Source: an uncultured Flavobacteriaceae bacterium (GTDB taxonomy: Bacteria; Bacteroidota; Bacteroidia; Flavobacteriales; Flavobacteriaceae). From it: a stretch of 64,000 nucleotides of DNA. The stretch spans positions 290,746 through 354,745 of the forward strand of contig CANMLX010000001.1 of the NCBI GenBank assembly GCA_947498845.1. The letters run 5' to 3'. The number at the start of each line of letters is the position of its first letter. Position 1 is the stretch's first letter. Below are positions 8,931 to 17,925 of the stretch, piece by piece. The notes beneath the pieces were generated by a model. That model ran no database searches and had not been told where the DNA came from. It saw only the letters and a list, made by a program, of their open reading frames with translations. A program made the position numbers and the translations under genes.

Positions 8931-8966
8931 AAAATTCGCCAAACCAAAATTGGTTTAACGAATTTT
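8931..8966 (+). terminator. Terminator after the PorP/SprF gene
   Basis: AAAATTCG (8931-8938) pairs with CGAATTTT (8959-8966), and an inner AAACCAA/TTGGTTT stem closes the loop. It starts right after the stop codon. Confidence 0.75.
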
Positions 8967-8981
8967 AGTCAACATTAACTA

Positions 8982-9142
8982 ATACCATTTCCAACTTAAA
9001 TTTACTCAATAAAACTTCATTTTTTTTGCCTAATATTTCAAAATAAAATACAACCGTAGCGCTGCTATGCTTGGATTTTCTTTATCATCTAAGCCAAAAT
9101 CTATTATTTTTCTTATGAGTAAATTTAAATCAGAACTGGTAT
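8982..9142. repeat. 163-bp-type palindromic element, copy 3 (161 bp)
   Basis: Termini ATACCA / TGGTAT; both arms share TTAAATTTACTCA about 17 bp from the ends. The centre CCGTAGCGCTGCTATGC (9054-9070) is the family core read on the other strand. It lies between the convergent PorP/SprF and VWA genes. Confidence 0.75.
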
Positions 9143-9156
9143 AACCTTAGAAGTTT

Positions 9157-10314
9157 TTACCAAGTATATTTTTTCTTTTTAGCTTGGGTTTTAATGGCTT
9201 TGGTCATGGCATTTTCCAAACCATTAGAGGTTTCTTTTTTGTTTTTAGAAATGTATGCCTTACGTTTTTTGTTTAACTCTTGTATTTTTTTAGTAATAGC
9301 TGCTCTTTCTTCTCGCTTTTTAGTGATATAGGCCTTAATTTCTGTTTTACTTTTACCTTTTAACTCGCTAGGTAGTGTTTCTTGATCTAAATCTTCAACG
9401 ATGCTTTCTTCTGCTTCTACAGCATCAACCAAATCCCATTTAGAATTTTTATAGAGGTGAGAACTTTTACTTATGGTACGACCTACGGCGTTTGCTTTGC
9501 TGTAACCACTAGCATTAGCATCTTGTTTGGCTTGTAGTGCAATTTTTTCTTGACCTCTGCTTCCATATGCAACATAAGTTTTATTAAGTTGTTGGTTTAA
9601 TAATAAAATGTCATCATCATAAGGCGAGGCAATATGTACTGTGGCAATATTATGATTTATAGCCATATAGTCACCATGGGTTAAATGAGCACCATCTTGC
9701 CAGTAAGATGAAATGCCTTGTCTATAATCACCACAGAAAATAGTATTTATAGTAACGCCTTTCTCTTTGGCATCTACTGCTGCATCTTTGTAATTTATTT
9801 TTCCTTGAGTAAAAGGTTCATTGCCTGCTATGAAAATGAGTTTTAAGTCGTCTGGATTTTTGCCCCATTTAAGTTGGTTTAATGAGGTTTGTATTACATG
9901 GCCACAATATTCATTACCGCCGTTTGTAGTTAATGAAAATAATTCTTTAGAAATTTCGTCCAGATCACTGCTAAAAGGTAGCACTTGTTTTATAAAACCC
10001 TCGTCACTATTTAATCTATCGTTACCATATTCGTAAAGTGCGATTTCAAGATTAGGTTTTTCGTTGCCGCATTTGGCATAGGACAGCTCGTTAACAATTT
10101 CCCAAAGTTGTGCTTTAGCTTGATCTATAAGGCCATCCATACTATTACTAGTGTCTAATAATAGTGCTACTTTTATAAATTGCTTAGTGTCTGGATGAGA
10201 TGCCGTTTTAATACTGTTATTTAAAGCAATATCATGCGTTTTATTTTTTGCGTTACATGCAGTGAAACCTAATAAGGCTAAGCATAAAGTAACTATTTTG
10301 ATTCGAATTTTCAT
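9157..10314 (-). CDS. VWA-domain lipoprotein
   Basis: A 385-residue predicted lipoprotein (signal ending LLGFTAC, Cys about residue 20) with a von Willebrand A domain. The MIDAS metal-binding DTSNSMDG motif sits near residue 55, with a downstream TTNGGNEYCG segment. The C-terminal third is Lys/Glu-rich and probably helical (KTEIKAYITKKREERAAITK). VWA proteins of this kind scaffold protein complexes in the envelope; the partner is unknown. It is followed on the same strand, 13 nt upstream, by the SIMPL-domain gene, suggesting an operon SIMPL-VWA. Confidence 0.8.
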   Translation of the reverse strand: MKIRIKIVTLCLALLGFTACNAKNKTHDIALNNSIKTASHPDTKQFIKVALLLDTSNSMDGLIDQAKAQLWEIVNELSYAKCGNEKPNLEIALYEYGNDRLNSDEGFIKQVLPFSSDLDEISKELFSLTTNGGNEYCGHVIQTSLNQLKWGKNPDDLKLIFIAGNEPFTQGKINYKDAAVDAKEKGVTINTIFCGDYRQGISSYWQDGAHLTHGDYMAINHNIATVHIASPYDDDILLLNQQLNKTYVAYGSRGQEKIALQAKQDANASGYSKANAVGRTISKSSHLYKNSKWDLVDAVEAEESIVEDLDQETLPSELKGKSKTEIKAYITKKREERAAITKKIQELNKKRKAYISKNKKETSNGLENAMTKAIKTQAKKKKYTW

Positions 10315-10327
10315 AGTATATCGTTTT

Positions 10328-11041
10328 TTAATTTAATGCAAATTTTGCGATCACCGATTCTTTGATGATTATGGATTTAATATTTAAATCTTGAATTTTA
10401 TTGAAACTAGTTTGTGTCTCATATTCTCGCCTCCTAAAATTAGTATTACTCGTTATTTGGTTAATTAGATGGTTATTAAAGTGCTTTTCTTGAATATGTA
10501 ATGCGTTACCTATGGTTTGTCCAATTGCTTTGGCATAATCATGAGCTTTCTGTTTAGCAACTTTTAAAGCTTTTAATTTTGTTTCCTTTTTAAATTTTTC
10601 AAGTTCTGTATGGGTTGTTTTAATAATTGAAATGTTAGAAATATCAACTTGGTCTAAAGTTTTATAAACGTTGCCTAAAGTTTTTCCATCGTTAATGATA
10701 AGTTGATAATGTTTTATTTTAGTGACATGATTGTCTCCTAAGAATTTTCGTGTGTATTGACCATTAAAATCTTGTATAGAAAAGTTTTTGTTAACATCTA
10801 TACCTAGTGTTTTTAATGCAGTTATCATTTCATTTTCTTGTTTTTCAATACTTAATTTTCCTTTTTTGTCATTTTCATTTAAAATAATTTTTAAGAAAAT
10901 TTCATTAGGGATAATTTCTGTTTCTACCGTTCCAGAAACTTCTATATAGGGTTGATCTATAAAATTCTTCGTCCCATTTTGTGAAAAACTACTTCCTGAT
11001 AACAAAATAAATAAGCCAATTATTTTTGATTTTAGATGCAC
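10328..11041 (-). CDS. SIMPL-domain (DUF541) periplasmic protein
   Basis: A SIMPL/DUF541 protein, recognised from IEVSGTVETEIIPNEIFLKI near the mature N-terminus and the ALKVAKQKAHDYAKAIGQTIG segment typical of the family (YggE, BP26). The role is uncertain; family members are envelope proteins linked to stress. I chose the GTG at 11041 because it gives a compact signal peptide (HLKSKIIGLFILLSGSSFSQ); a TTG at 11083 would add 14 polar residues in front. It is the first gene of a likely two-gene operon with the VWA protein. Confidence 0.82.
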   Translation of the reverse strand: MHLKSKIIGLFILLSGSSFSQNGTKNFIDQPYIEVSGTVETEIIPNEIFLKIILNENDKKGKLSIEKQENEMITALKTLGIDVNKNFSIQDFNGQYTRKFLGDNHVTKIKHYQLIINDGKTLGNVYKTLDQVDISNISIIKTTHTELEKFKKETKLKALKVAKQKAHDYAKAIGQTIGNALHIQEKHFNNHLINQITSNTNFRRREYETQTSFNKIQDLNIKSIIIKESVIAKFALN

Positions 11042-11251
11042 TGTGTGTATAATTTTTGATTTATGCTGTAAAACTAAAACCAAAGTATTTTTTAAAAAAA
11101 GCGAAATGAGTGAAGGCTTATTTTCATTACGTATAAACGATACTTTAATGCGTGAGCTATACTATTTTAGTGGTAAAAATAGCTGTGATTAATTTTCTCT
11201 ATTTTAATATACCAACGAAAGTGCGTAAGTTTAGCTAATGTAAAATTAAAT

Positions 11252-13423
11252 ATGAGATTAATTCTAAAACACATATATGTATTGAGTATTGTCTTTAGTA
11301 CGCTATTGGGGTACTCGCAAAACAATACGTTTGGTATAGTAGAAGATGTAAGGTTCACTTTAAAAGGCTCTGTTATTAAAAGTGATACACGAGAGCCTAT
11401 TGCTAATGTAAATATAGAGGTTAGTGGAGGAGGGTATACAACAACAGATATGTTTGGCGATTTTAAAATTGAGGCTAAAAAAGGGGACGAACTTATTATT
11501 AGGCATAAAGATTTTGAAACCGTTTATTATACTATAAAAGATAATGAACGCATTATTGTAGAAGTAGAACCAAGCGATGAGGAACAAAAAAAGTACAAAA
11601 GTAAAAGACTTTCAAGAACAAAAAAGCCTCAGTTTGAATGGTATATAGATTCTGCTAAAACCCATCTTAAAGAGGATGCTAAGCGAAGTATTCAACATAT
11701 AACTAATGCGTTAGAATTAAGCGATTCTAAAAAAGAAAATGCCGAAGCTTATGAGGTATTGGGAGACATATACATGTATTGGAAACAGTATGATCTAGCA
11801 CTTTCTAATTATAGAAATAGTTTGGAAAATAACGAAATAAATAAGGTCAAGTTAAAGTTGGCTTTAGCTTATAAAGAGAACAAAAACTATCAAGAAAGCA
11901 TTCAAACCTATAAGGCAATTAATAAAAGTGCATTAACCAGCAAACAATTGGTTAGTTTTTATGAGGGTTTAGGAGATGCGTATTTGTCTACCCAAGATTA
12001 TAACCAGTCTTTATTAAGTTATAACAAAGGTTTAGAAGAGGCTCAAAAACGTAACATAGTTACAAAAGTTACCGATTTAAATTCCAAGATAGCAGAAGCT
12101 TATAATAAAAAAGGAGAGATAGCTGAGGCAGAAGGTTACTTTAATAAATCATTATCATTATCTAACACGGTAGGTAAGAAAAGGGCTGTAGAAGAAAAAG
12201 TTAAGGTTGCCGATTTTCTAAATAGGAACAATAATTACGAATCTGAGATTGAATTGCGCCAGCAGGCATTAGATGATATAAGTGAAATGGATTCCATTAT
12301 TAGTAATGAAAGCCCTCTAACGTCTCAAAAGCAAAATTATAAAATTGGTAGAGCGTATAATTCCCAAAACAAATACGATAAGGCTATTGAGTATTTAGGG
12401 AAAAGTATAGAAGAAGCCTACAAGAAAGAAGACCTTATTGTAGAAAAAGATGCTAAAAGAAAACTGTCTGAAGTTTATGAAAATAAAGGCGATTTTACAA
12501 AAGCGCTTTCTACTTATAAAGAATATACAGATCTGGTAGATAAGTTATACGTTAGGAAAGAGCAAGAAATATCGCAGTCTGCACGTTTCAGCAAAAATCT
12601 GGTAACAAAACAAAACAGAATAGAAAGTTTAGAAAGTGAAAGAGAATTATCTCAAAGCAAATATTTGCTAAGCATAGAGCAAACTAAACGGCAAAAAATG
12701 ATAATTTATTCGCTTTTTGGTGGTGTTTTATTATTGTTATTGTTAGCCTTTTTTATGTTTAAATACATTAAACAACAGCGTTTAGCAAACAACTTACTGG
12801 CTTTAAAATCTTTAAGAAGCCAAATGAATCCTCATTTTATTTTTAATGCACTTAATTCTGTAAATAGTTTTATAGCGTCTAATGATGAACGCACAGCCAA
12901 TAAATATCTAACCGACTTTTCTAAGCTAATGCGTGCCGTTTTAGAAAATAGTGAAGAAGATTTTATACCTCTTGAAAAGGAAATGGAGTTACTACAATTA
13001 TATACCAAATTAGAACATTTTAGGTTTCAGGATAAGTTTGATTATACGATAACTGTAGATGAAGAAATAAGCGTGAAAGATTTTGTTATTCCTCCTATGT
13101 TATTACAGCCTTATATAGAGAATGCTGTGTGGCATGGTTTGCGTTACAAAAAAGAAAAAGGGGTTTTAAAAATAGCAATTACTCAAAACGGAAAAGAAGA
13201 AATAGAAATTGCTATTATAGATAACGGTATAGGACGACAAAAATCTAAAGCGTTAAAAACCGAACATCAACAAAAGCAAAACTCAAAAGGCATGGGTAAT
13301 ATTAAAAAGCGCGTTTCTATTTTAAACGATATGTATAAAGACAAAGTAGATGTGTTTATTAGCGATTATCAAGACCAAGAAGATACAGGTACAAAAGTAG
13401 TAGTAAGATTAAAAAAAGATTAA
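11252..13423 (+). CDS. LytS-type sensor histidine kinase with CarboxypepD-like and TPR domains
   Basis: A 723-residue sensor kinase. After a signal peptide (about 1-23) comes a carboxypeptidase-regulatory-like beta domain (about 30-105: GSVIKSDTREPIANVNIEVS), then a series of TPR repeats (about 130-440), one transmembrane helix (about 485-505) and the LytS-type kinase core. The phospho-accepting His is predicted in QMNPHFIFNALNSV (His528); the ATPase box includes IIDNGIGR and KGMGNIKKR. The periplasmic TPR part probably senses a protein or envelope signal. A LytTR response regulator starts 15 nt downstream, so the two form a two-component system. Confidence 0.92.
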   Translation: MRLILKHIYVLSIVFSTLLGYSQNNTFGIVEDVRFTLKGSVIKSDTREPIANVNIEVSGGGYTTTDMFGDFKIEAKKGDELIIRHKDFETVYYTIKDNERIIVEVEPSDEEQKKYKSKRLSRTKKPQFEWYIDSAKTHLKEDAKRSIQHITNALELSDSKKENAEAYEVLGDIYMYWKQYDLALSNYRNSLENNEINKVKLKLALAYKENKNYQESIQTYKAINKSALTSKQLVSFYEGLGDAYLSTQDYNQSLLSYNKGLEEAQKRNIVTKVTDLNSKIAEAYNKKGEIAEAEGYFNKSLSLSNTVGKKRAVEEKVKVADFLNRNNNYESEIELRQQALDDISEMDSIISNESPLTSQKQNYKIGRAYNSQNKYDKAIEYLGKSIEEAYKKEDLIVEKDAKRKLSEVYENKGDFTKALSTYKEYTDLVDKLYVRKEQEISQSARFSKNLVTKQNRIESLESERELSQSKYLLSIEQTKRQKMIIYSLFGGVLLLLLLAFFMFKYIKQQRLANNLLALKSLRSQMNPHFIFNALNSVNSFIASNDERTANKYLTDFSKLMRAVLENSEEDFIPLEKEMELLQLYTKLEHFRFQDKFDYTITVDEEISVKDFVIPPMLLQPYIENAVWHGLRYKKEKGVLKIAITQNGKEEIEIAIIDNGIGRQKSKALKTEHQQKQNSKGMGNIKKRVSILNDMYKDKVDVFISDYQDQEDTGTKVVVRLKKD

Positions 13424-13438
13424 AAAGATTATAAACTC

Positions 13439-14259
<821 letters not shown>

Positions 14260-14328
14260 AAAAGTAACCAGTTAATTGTTGAAAATTCATTAAAACGAAT
14301 AGATAATGATAATAAAAATAAATGTTCA

Positions 14329-14368
14329 AAAGTTTAGAAGGTTAAGGGTTTAAAGGTTTGGAAGGGGT
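14329..14368. repeat. AGTTTAGAAG-type degenerate repeat
   Basis: AAAGTTTAGAAGGTTAAGGG and related purine-rich sequence resemble 5284-5350, again within 100 bp of the GTAGGCA array. Confidence 0.6.
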
Positions 14369-14386
14369 GTGAAATTTTTGCATTTT

Positions 14387-14467
14387 AATAACTAATAACT
14401 AATAACTAATAACTAATAACTAATAACTAATAACTAATAACTAATAACTAATAACTAATAACTAATA
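14387..14467. repeat. Perfect heptamer array (AATAACT), 11.5 units, in the leader of the carbonic anhydrase gene
   Basis: Eleven identical AATAACT units and a four-base partial unit end 5 bp before the ATG at 14473. The array is exact, indicating recent expansion. Any change of copy number would shift the distance between upstream promoter elements and the start codon by 7 bp. Confidence 0.95.
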
Positions 14468-14472
14468 AAAAA

Positions 14473-14988
14473 ATGCCAGTAATATTACCAATAAAATCTA
14501 AGTTACCAGTAATACCCAAGGATTGTTTTATTGCAGAAAATGCAACCATAATTGGCGATGTTGTTATGGGAAATCAATGTAGTGTTTGGTTTAGTGCTGT
14601 AGTTAGAGGAGATGTAAACTATATAAAAATGGGCAATAAAGTGAATGTTCAAGATGGTGTTGTTATTCATGGAACCTATAAAGCCGCACCAACTAATATA
14701 GGAAATAATGTGTCTATTGGTCACAATGCCTTAGTACATGGGTGCACTATACAAGATAATGTTTTAGTAGGTATGGGAAGTATTATTATGGATGGTTGTG
14801 TTATAGAAAGTAATAGTATCATTGCAGCAGGCGCGGTAGTTACAAAAAATACCAGAGTAGAAACAGGGAGTATATATGCAGGTGTGCCAGCCAAAAAAGT
14901 TAAAGACATAAGTAAAGATTTAATATCAGGAGAAATTAATAGAATTGCAGATAATTATATTAAATATGCGTCCTGGTATAATCAATGA
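14473..14988 (+). CDS. Gamma-class carbonic anhydrase family protein
   Basis: A 171-residue left-handed beta-helix protein of the gamma-carbonic anhydrase/YrdA/PaaY group. Hexapeptide turns run through the chain (NATIIGDVVMG, NVSIGHNALVHGCTI, NVLVGMGSIIMDG). The family zinc ligands are visible as His in VVIHG and in IGHNALVHGC. It would form a trimer with metal between subunits; whether it hydrates CO2 or acts as a thioesterase cannot be told. Its leader is a perfect AATAACT array, and a conserved-looking intergenic element follows the stop codon. Confidence 0.9.
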   Translation: MPVILPIKSKLPVIPKDCFIAENATIIGDVVMGNQCSVWFSAVVRGDVNYIKMGNKVNVQDGVVIHGTYKAAPTNIGNNVSIGHNALVHGCTIQDNVLVGMGSIIMDGCVIESNSIIAAGAVVTKNTRVETGSIYAGVPAKKVKDISKDLISGEINRIADNYIKYASWYNQ

Positions 14989-14993
14989 TTTAT

Positions 14994-15073
14994 GGGCGTT
15001 CCCTAAAGGTTGGGCTTTACATTATATCTTTTTTTCATGCTTCAAAAAAGGATGCCATTTCAATCCCTAACGC
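14994..15073. repeat. Putative REP-like intergenic element (GGGCGTTCCC...CAATCCCTAACGC)
   Basis: The stretch begins GGGCGTTCCCTAAAGGTTGG and ends ATTTCAATCCCTAACGCA, with GC content above its surroundings. I recall closely similar sequence after many genes in Flavobacteriaceae genomes, but there is only one copy here. It lies between the convergent carbonic anhydrase and murI genes. Confidence 0.45.
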
Positions 15074-15085
15074 AAACTTGACCCG

Positions 15086-15865
15086 TTAAAATTTTAAATG
15101 GTCAACTTTAAAATGAGTTCCTATAAGTGATATTAGCACATTTGTGTTACTATTAGAAAAAAATACATTGCTTGGATTTAAAGGTTTTACATTTAATAGG
15201 TTATGTTTTTGTAAGATAGTTTTAGTCTGTCGGGCAACTGCTTCACCAGAATCTATAATTTTTACACTTTTTGGAAGCAATTCAGTAAGTAATGGGGCTA
15301 AGTATGGATAATGTGTACAGCCCAATACAAGATAATCTATATGAGCTTCAAGCATAGGGTTTAAATATTCGGCTAATAAAGTTTTAATCTCTGGAGATTC
15401 TAGTTTGCCATTTTCAATAAGTTCAACAAGACCTTCACCTATCTGTTCAACAACTGTAATACCACTTGCGAACAAATCTGAAGTTTTAGAAAATAAAGCA
15501 CTAGTCAATGTGCCCTTGGTGGCTAAAATACCAATAGCATTGGTTTTAGTTTTTAGTGCAGCAGGTTTAATAGCAGGCTCAATACCTATAAAAGGTACAT
15601 TATAGGTATTCCTTAAGTAACGTATTGCATTTGTGGTTGCTGTATTACAAGCAACAACAATAAGTTTACAGTTTTTTTCTAAAAGTAATTCTGTGTTTTT
15701 TATTGCAAGTTTAGTAATTGCTTCTTTGCCTTTTGGGCCATAAGGGGCATTAATACTATCTGCAAGATAGATGGTGTTCTCATAAGGTAACAGTTTGTGA
15801 ATCTCTTTCCATATGGAAGTACCTCCTATACCAGAATCAAAAATACCAATGGGCTGTTTACTCAT
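15086..15865 (-). CDS. murI: Glutamate racemase
   Basis: A 259-residue cytoplasmic enzyme that converts L- to D-glutamate for peptidoglycan. The family start IGIFDSGIGGTSIWKEI is clear, with catalytic cysteines in VVACNTATTNA and LGCTHYP, and supporting PYGPKG. Length is normal. It is the last gene of the minus-strand envelope block (bamA, ompH, ompH, murI), though a palindromic element and a hairpin separate it from ompH. Confidence 0.96.
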   Translation of the reverse strand: MSKQPIGIFDSGIGGTSIWKEIHKLLPYENTIYLADSINAPYGPKGKEAITKLAIKNTELLLEKNCKLIVVACNTATTNAIRYLRNTYNVPFIGIEPAIKPAALKTKTNAIGILATKGTLTSALFSKTSDLFASGITVVEQIGEGLVELIENGKLESPEIKTLLAEYLNPMLEAHIDYLVLGCTHYPYLAPLLTELLPKSVKIIDSGEAVARQTKTILQKHNLLNVKPLNPSNVFFSNSNTNVLISLIGTHFKVDHLKF

Positions 15866-15926
15866 AGAGTTTAATTTATAATAAAATTATTGAATTTCTT
15901 CTAGCCATAAATGAGTTATGGTTATT

Positions 15927-16090
15927 ATACCAAATCTACTATAAAATGCAACTCATATTAAGTTTACTTTTCTACTTTATCATCGTTATAAAATGAATCC
16001 GTAACTATAGCTATGCATTAATTTTAAAGCCTCGATAAAGCGAAAATTAATTCTAAATCTTATTGTCGCTTTTTATAGTAGGTTTGGTAT
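15927..16090. repeat. 163-bp-type palindromic element, copy 4 (164 bp)
   Basis: The terminal 20 bp of the two arms match at 19 of 20 positions (left arm ATACCAAATCTACTATAAAA). The centre CCGTAACTATAGCTATGC is near 15999-16016. It fills most of the 333-bp gap between ompH and murI. Confidence 0.8.
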
Positions 16091-16136
16091 TGTTATAATA
16101 AGTTAACCAAATTTTAATAAAAGCTTCTCTAAAAAT

Positions 16137-16166
16137 AAAAAGCTGCTTTTAAAAAAGCAGCTTTTT
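16137..16166 (-). terminator. Terminator after ompH
   Basis: AAAAAGCTGCTTTT (16137-16150) pairs with 16153-16166; T-rich on both strands. It lies 33 nt past the ompH stop codon. Confidence 0.75.
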
Positions 16167-16198
16167 AGAGCGTTAATATTTATATCACAAATATAATC

Positions 16199-16708
16199 TT
16201 ATTGGATATTTAAAGATTTTTTTACATCAGCTAATATGTTTTTACCCGCTATAACGATAGTTGATCCTTGAGACTCGTCTAAAACATAATCATAGCCTTG
16301 GGTTTTAGCAACCTTTAAAACAGCTTCTCTAGCTTTTAGTTGGATAGGTTGCAATAAATCAATTTCTTTTTTCTGTAAGTCTTGCTGCGCTTTTGCTTGG
16401 TATTCTCTAATATTTTGTTGCATAGCTTGAACTTCTTGAGCACGCTTAGCATTTTCTTCCTGAGTTTTTGTAGCAGCCTCAGCATCGTATTGCGTTACTT
16501 TCTTTTGAAACTCTTCGCCTAAAGTTTTTAATTCTGTTTGATAGGTTTTAGAAAGTGTTTCTAATTGTGTTTGTGCTGCAGCCATTTCTGGCATTGCTTT
16601 TATTAATTCTTGGGAGTTTATATGTGCAATTTTGCTTTGAGCTCCTACAAAACTCACCATCCCTATACATAAAGCAGTTGCTAATAAAATTGTTTTTAAA
16701 TGTTTCAT
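16199..16708 (-). CDS. OmpH/Skp-family periplasmic chaperone
   Basis: A 169-residue Skp-like chaperone that would guard unfolded outer-membrane proteins on their way to BamA. It has a signal peptide (to about residue 23, SFVGAQS), then AHINSQELIKAMPEM and long helical, Gln/Lys/Glu-rich arms (about 40-120), then the C-terminal YDYVLDES strand. It follows another OmpH gene and bamA in the same direction, a conserved order in Bacteroidota. Confidence 0.93.
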   Translation of the reverse strand: MKHLKTILLATALCIGMVSFVGAQSKIAHINSQELIKAMPEMAAAQTQLETLSKTYQTELKTLGEEFQKKVTQYDAEAATKTQEENAKRAQEVQAMQQNIREYQAKAQQDLQKKEIDLLQPIQLKAREAVLKVAKTQGYDYVLDESQGSTIVIAGKNILADVKKSLNIQ

Positions 16709-16751
16709 TTTTAAAAATTTGTATTAATGTGTTATAATTTTAAAGTTTTAA

Positions 16752-17741
16752 TTATTGTTTGTTTGCTTTTTCTCTTTCTTCTAATATTTGTTTTTTACGT
16801 TCTTCCAACGCTTTTTTTCTGGCCTCTCTTTCTTTTAATTTTTTAAGTCTGTTTTCTTCTATTAATTCTTCTTTTGTCTTAGTCGTTTTTGAACTGTCGC
16901 TAGTTGCAGTTGCTGGCTCTGTACTATTTTCAGCAGCAGTTTTATCACCTACAGCCTTATTACGAGCATTTATTTTATCTTGTTTCGCTTTTTCTCTTTC
17001 TTCTAATATTTTTTGGCGCTTAGCTTCCATCTCCTTTTTCTTTGCTTCTCTGGCAGCTAAAATCTCTTGTCTACGCTTTTCAACAGCGCTTTCACGGGCT
17101 GCTTTTTTCTCTTCTAAAGCTTTTTGGCGCTCTTCGAGTTCATAATTTATTTCTGGAACAACCTCTTCTTCTTTAGCAGCTTTTCTTTCTGCTCTACTCT
17201 TAGCTTGCTTTCTTTTAGACGTTCTTGTTATAGAGCGTAACACAAGCTCGCTAATGTCATGACGTTTTGATGAGTATAGCATTACCACATCCGAAGATTT
17301 GTCAAAAATAAAATCGTATTTTTTACTTTCAGCCATATCTTGAACTGCGGCAAAAATCTGATCTTGAACAGGCTGCATCAATTGCTTTTGCTGAATGACT
17401 AAATCACCATTAGGGCCAAACCTTTTTTGCTGATAGTCTAGAATTTCCTTTTCTTCAAAAACAATATCTTCTTCACGCTCTTCAATCAATTCTTTAGTTA
17501 AAAGCACTTTTTCGTTGCTTAACTCTTTGCGTTTTTGTTCTACTTCAGATAGTTTAGACTGGATTTCATTCTTCCACTTTTGCGCTTTATCATCTAGTTG
17601 CGCCATGGCTTCTTGATATTCTGGAACTTTTTCTAAAATATATTCGGTATCTATATATGCAATTCTTACTCCTCGTTGCGCATTTATAGTAGTGCTCAAT
17701 AGGCCTACTAATACCAATAAAAAAAGAACATTTTTTTTCAT
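16752..17741 (-). CDS. Long OmpH/Skp-family protein with charged C-terminal extension
   Basis: A 329-residue OmpH paralogue. Signal peptide to about residue 21, then the Skp core (YIDTEYILEKVPEYQEAM ... YDFIFDKSSDVVMLYSS, about 25-165). The second half is an extension rich in Lys, Glu, Arg and Ala with repeated ..KAAREKRR..ILEEREKAK segments, predicted as a long coiled coil. A normal Skp is about 160-170 residues, so the extension doubles the length; in related genomes this longer form commonly sits directly after bamA. Confidence 0.9.
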   Translation of the reverse strand: MKKNVLFLLVLVGLLSTTINAQRGVRIAYIDTEYILEKVPEYQEAMAQLDDKAQKWKNEIQSKLSEVEQKRKELSNEKVLLTKELIEEREEDIVFEEKEILDYQQKRFGPNGDLVIQQKQLMQPVQDQIFAAVQDMAESKKYDFIFDKSSDVVMLYSSKRHDISELVLRSITRTSKRKQAKSRAERKAAKEEEVVPEINYELEERQKALEEKKAARESAVEKRRQEILAAREAKKKEMEAKRQKILEEREKAKQDKINARNKAVGDKTAAENSTEPATATSDSSKTTKTKEELIEENRLKKLKEREARKKALEERKKQILEEREKANKQ

Positions 17742-17925
17742 CTGCTGTAATTGTTTTTTAATTTATAGTTTATAAATCTTAAAAACGACAGATGATTTAT
17801 ATTATTTCTGTCACTCATTAAGAATTATATTTTCAAAATTAACGAAATATAATCTTAAAAATTTTAATTCTTATTCAAATCATCAAACTATTATTAGAAA
17901 ATATCATGCCAAAATACAAAATGTA

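Noticed and set aside
14387..14467. Coding sequence in the AATAACT array
   Set aside because: The unit places TAA in every frame, so it cannot be translated.
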